Shown in pieces: positions 5,406 through 5,493 of a stretch of DNA of 5,493 nt. The translations under genes and the position numbers were made by a program. The stretch is from an uncultured Ruminococcus sp. (GTDB lineage: Bacteria > Bacillota > Clostridia > Oscillospirales > Ruminococcaceae), in the NCBI GenBank assembly GCA_900319195.1, contig ONNL01000190.1, forward strand, positions 1 through 5,493. The letters are read 5' to 3'. Below the pieces are notes generated by a model, which saw only the letters and a list, made by a program, of their open reading frames with translations, had not been told where the DNA came from and ran no database searches. How positions within the stretch are numbered: position 1 is the stretch's first letter; every line of letters begins with the position of its first letter.

Positions 5406-5444
5406 TTATAGTCAACGTCAAAAATAATTCGACGTTGACTATAA
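5406..5444. repeat. Perfect 14-bp inverted repeat with 11-base AT-rich centre
   Basis: The left arm TTATAGTCAACGTC (5406-5419) and right arm GACGTTGACTATAA (5431-5444) are exact complements, separated by eleven bases that are nearly all A/T. As RNA this is a strong hairpin, but on the + strand it is followed by A residues and on the - strand by AATACAG, so neither direction has the T-tract of an intrinsic terminator. It may be a dispersed palindromic repeat, the end of a small non-autonomous element, or a dimeric operator. Confidence 0.8.
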
Positions 5445-5472
5445 AAAATGATTTAAAGTGCCTTGCAGATAC

Positions 5473-5489
5473 GCAAATCAAAGATTTGC
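5473..5489. repeat. Perfect 7-bp inverted repeat near the right edge
   Basis: GCAAATC (5473-5479) and GATTTGC (5483-5489) are complementary around AAA. It lies 28 bases after the 14-bp inverted repeat and may belong to the same element. The window ends four bases later, so what follows cannot be judged. Confidence 0.55.
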
Positions 5490-5493
5490 TCCC

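Noticed and set aside
5453..5493. Possible C-terminal tail of a - strand gene entering from the right (12 open codons ending in TAA)
   Set aside because: Twelve codons are too few to support a gene, and the stretch lies in the inverted-repeat cluster. Sequence beyond the right edge would be needed.

Overview
The window looks like a chromosomal segment from a low-GC-phylum (Firmicutes) gut or rumen anaerobe, most likely Ruminococcus or a close relative in the Oscillospiraceae. This is inferred from the BspA-type leucine-rich-repeat protein, a Thr/Ala/Glu-linked lipoprotein, a class 1B (PyrK/PyrD) dihydroorotate dehydrogenase, clear AGGAGG-type ribosome binding sites, and a moderate-GC codon style rich in GAG, AAG and CTC. 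I cannot confirm the genus without a search.

Region 1 (1-2070): two genes of unknown role on the + strand. The first enters from the left edge. It has at least eight 15-residue Pro/Lys/Glu repeats, then eleven BspA-type leucine-rich repeats, then a four-cysteine zinc ribbon. Its stop codon overlaps the start of a gene for a secreted lipoprotein.

Region 2 (2085-3766): pyrK and pyrD, the two subunits of the NAD-linked dihydroorotate dehydrogenase of pyrimidine synthesis, overlapping by one base.

Region 3 (3771-4590): a small two-helix membrane protein (DUF3592-like) followed, with a 20-base overlap, by ruvX/yqgF. All six + strand genes from the left edge to 4590 are packed with overlaps or gaps of at most 14 bases, so they probably form one transcription unit.

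Region 4 (4583-4863): a 57-codon gene on the - strand that runs convergently into ruvX and overlaps its end by 8 bases. It encodes a one-helix membrane protein with a glycine-zipper motif. Upstream of it is a short divergent intergenic stretch with two inverted repeats.

Region 5 (4864-5361): trmL, a tRNA wobble-position 2'-O-methyltransferase, read rightwards. The last 132 bases hold no supported gene but contain three perfect inverted repeats, one with 14-bp arms and no T-tract, which look more like a repeat element or operator than ordinary terminators.

The genes combine housekeeping functions (UMP synthesis, RNase H-fold nuclease, tRNA modification) with uncharacterised envelope or scaffold proteins. 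No phage, transposase, CRISPR, rRNA or tRNA signal was seen. I found no clear case for a new multi-gene system. The most unusual items are the repeat-linker/LRR/zinc-ribbon protein, the short - strand membrane-protein gene and the inverted-repeat cluster at the right end.
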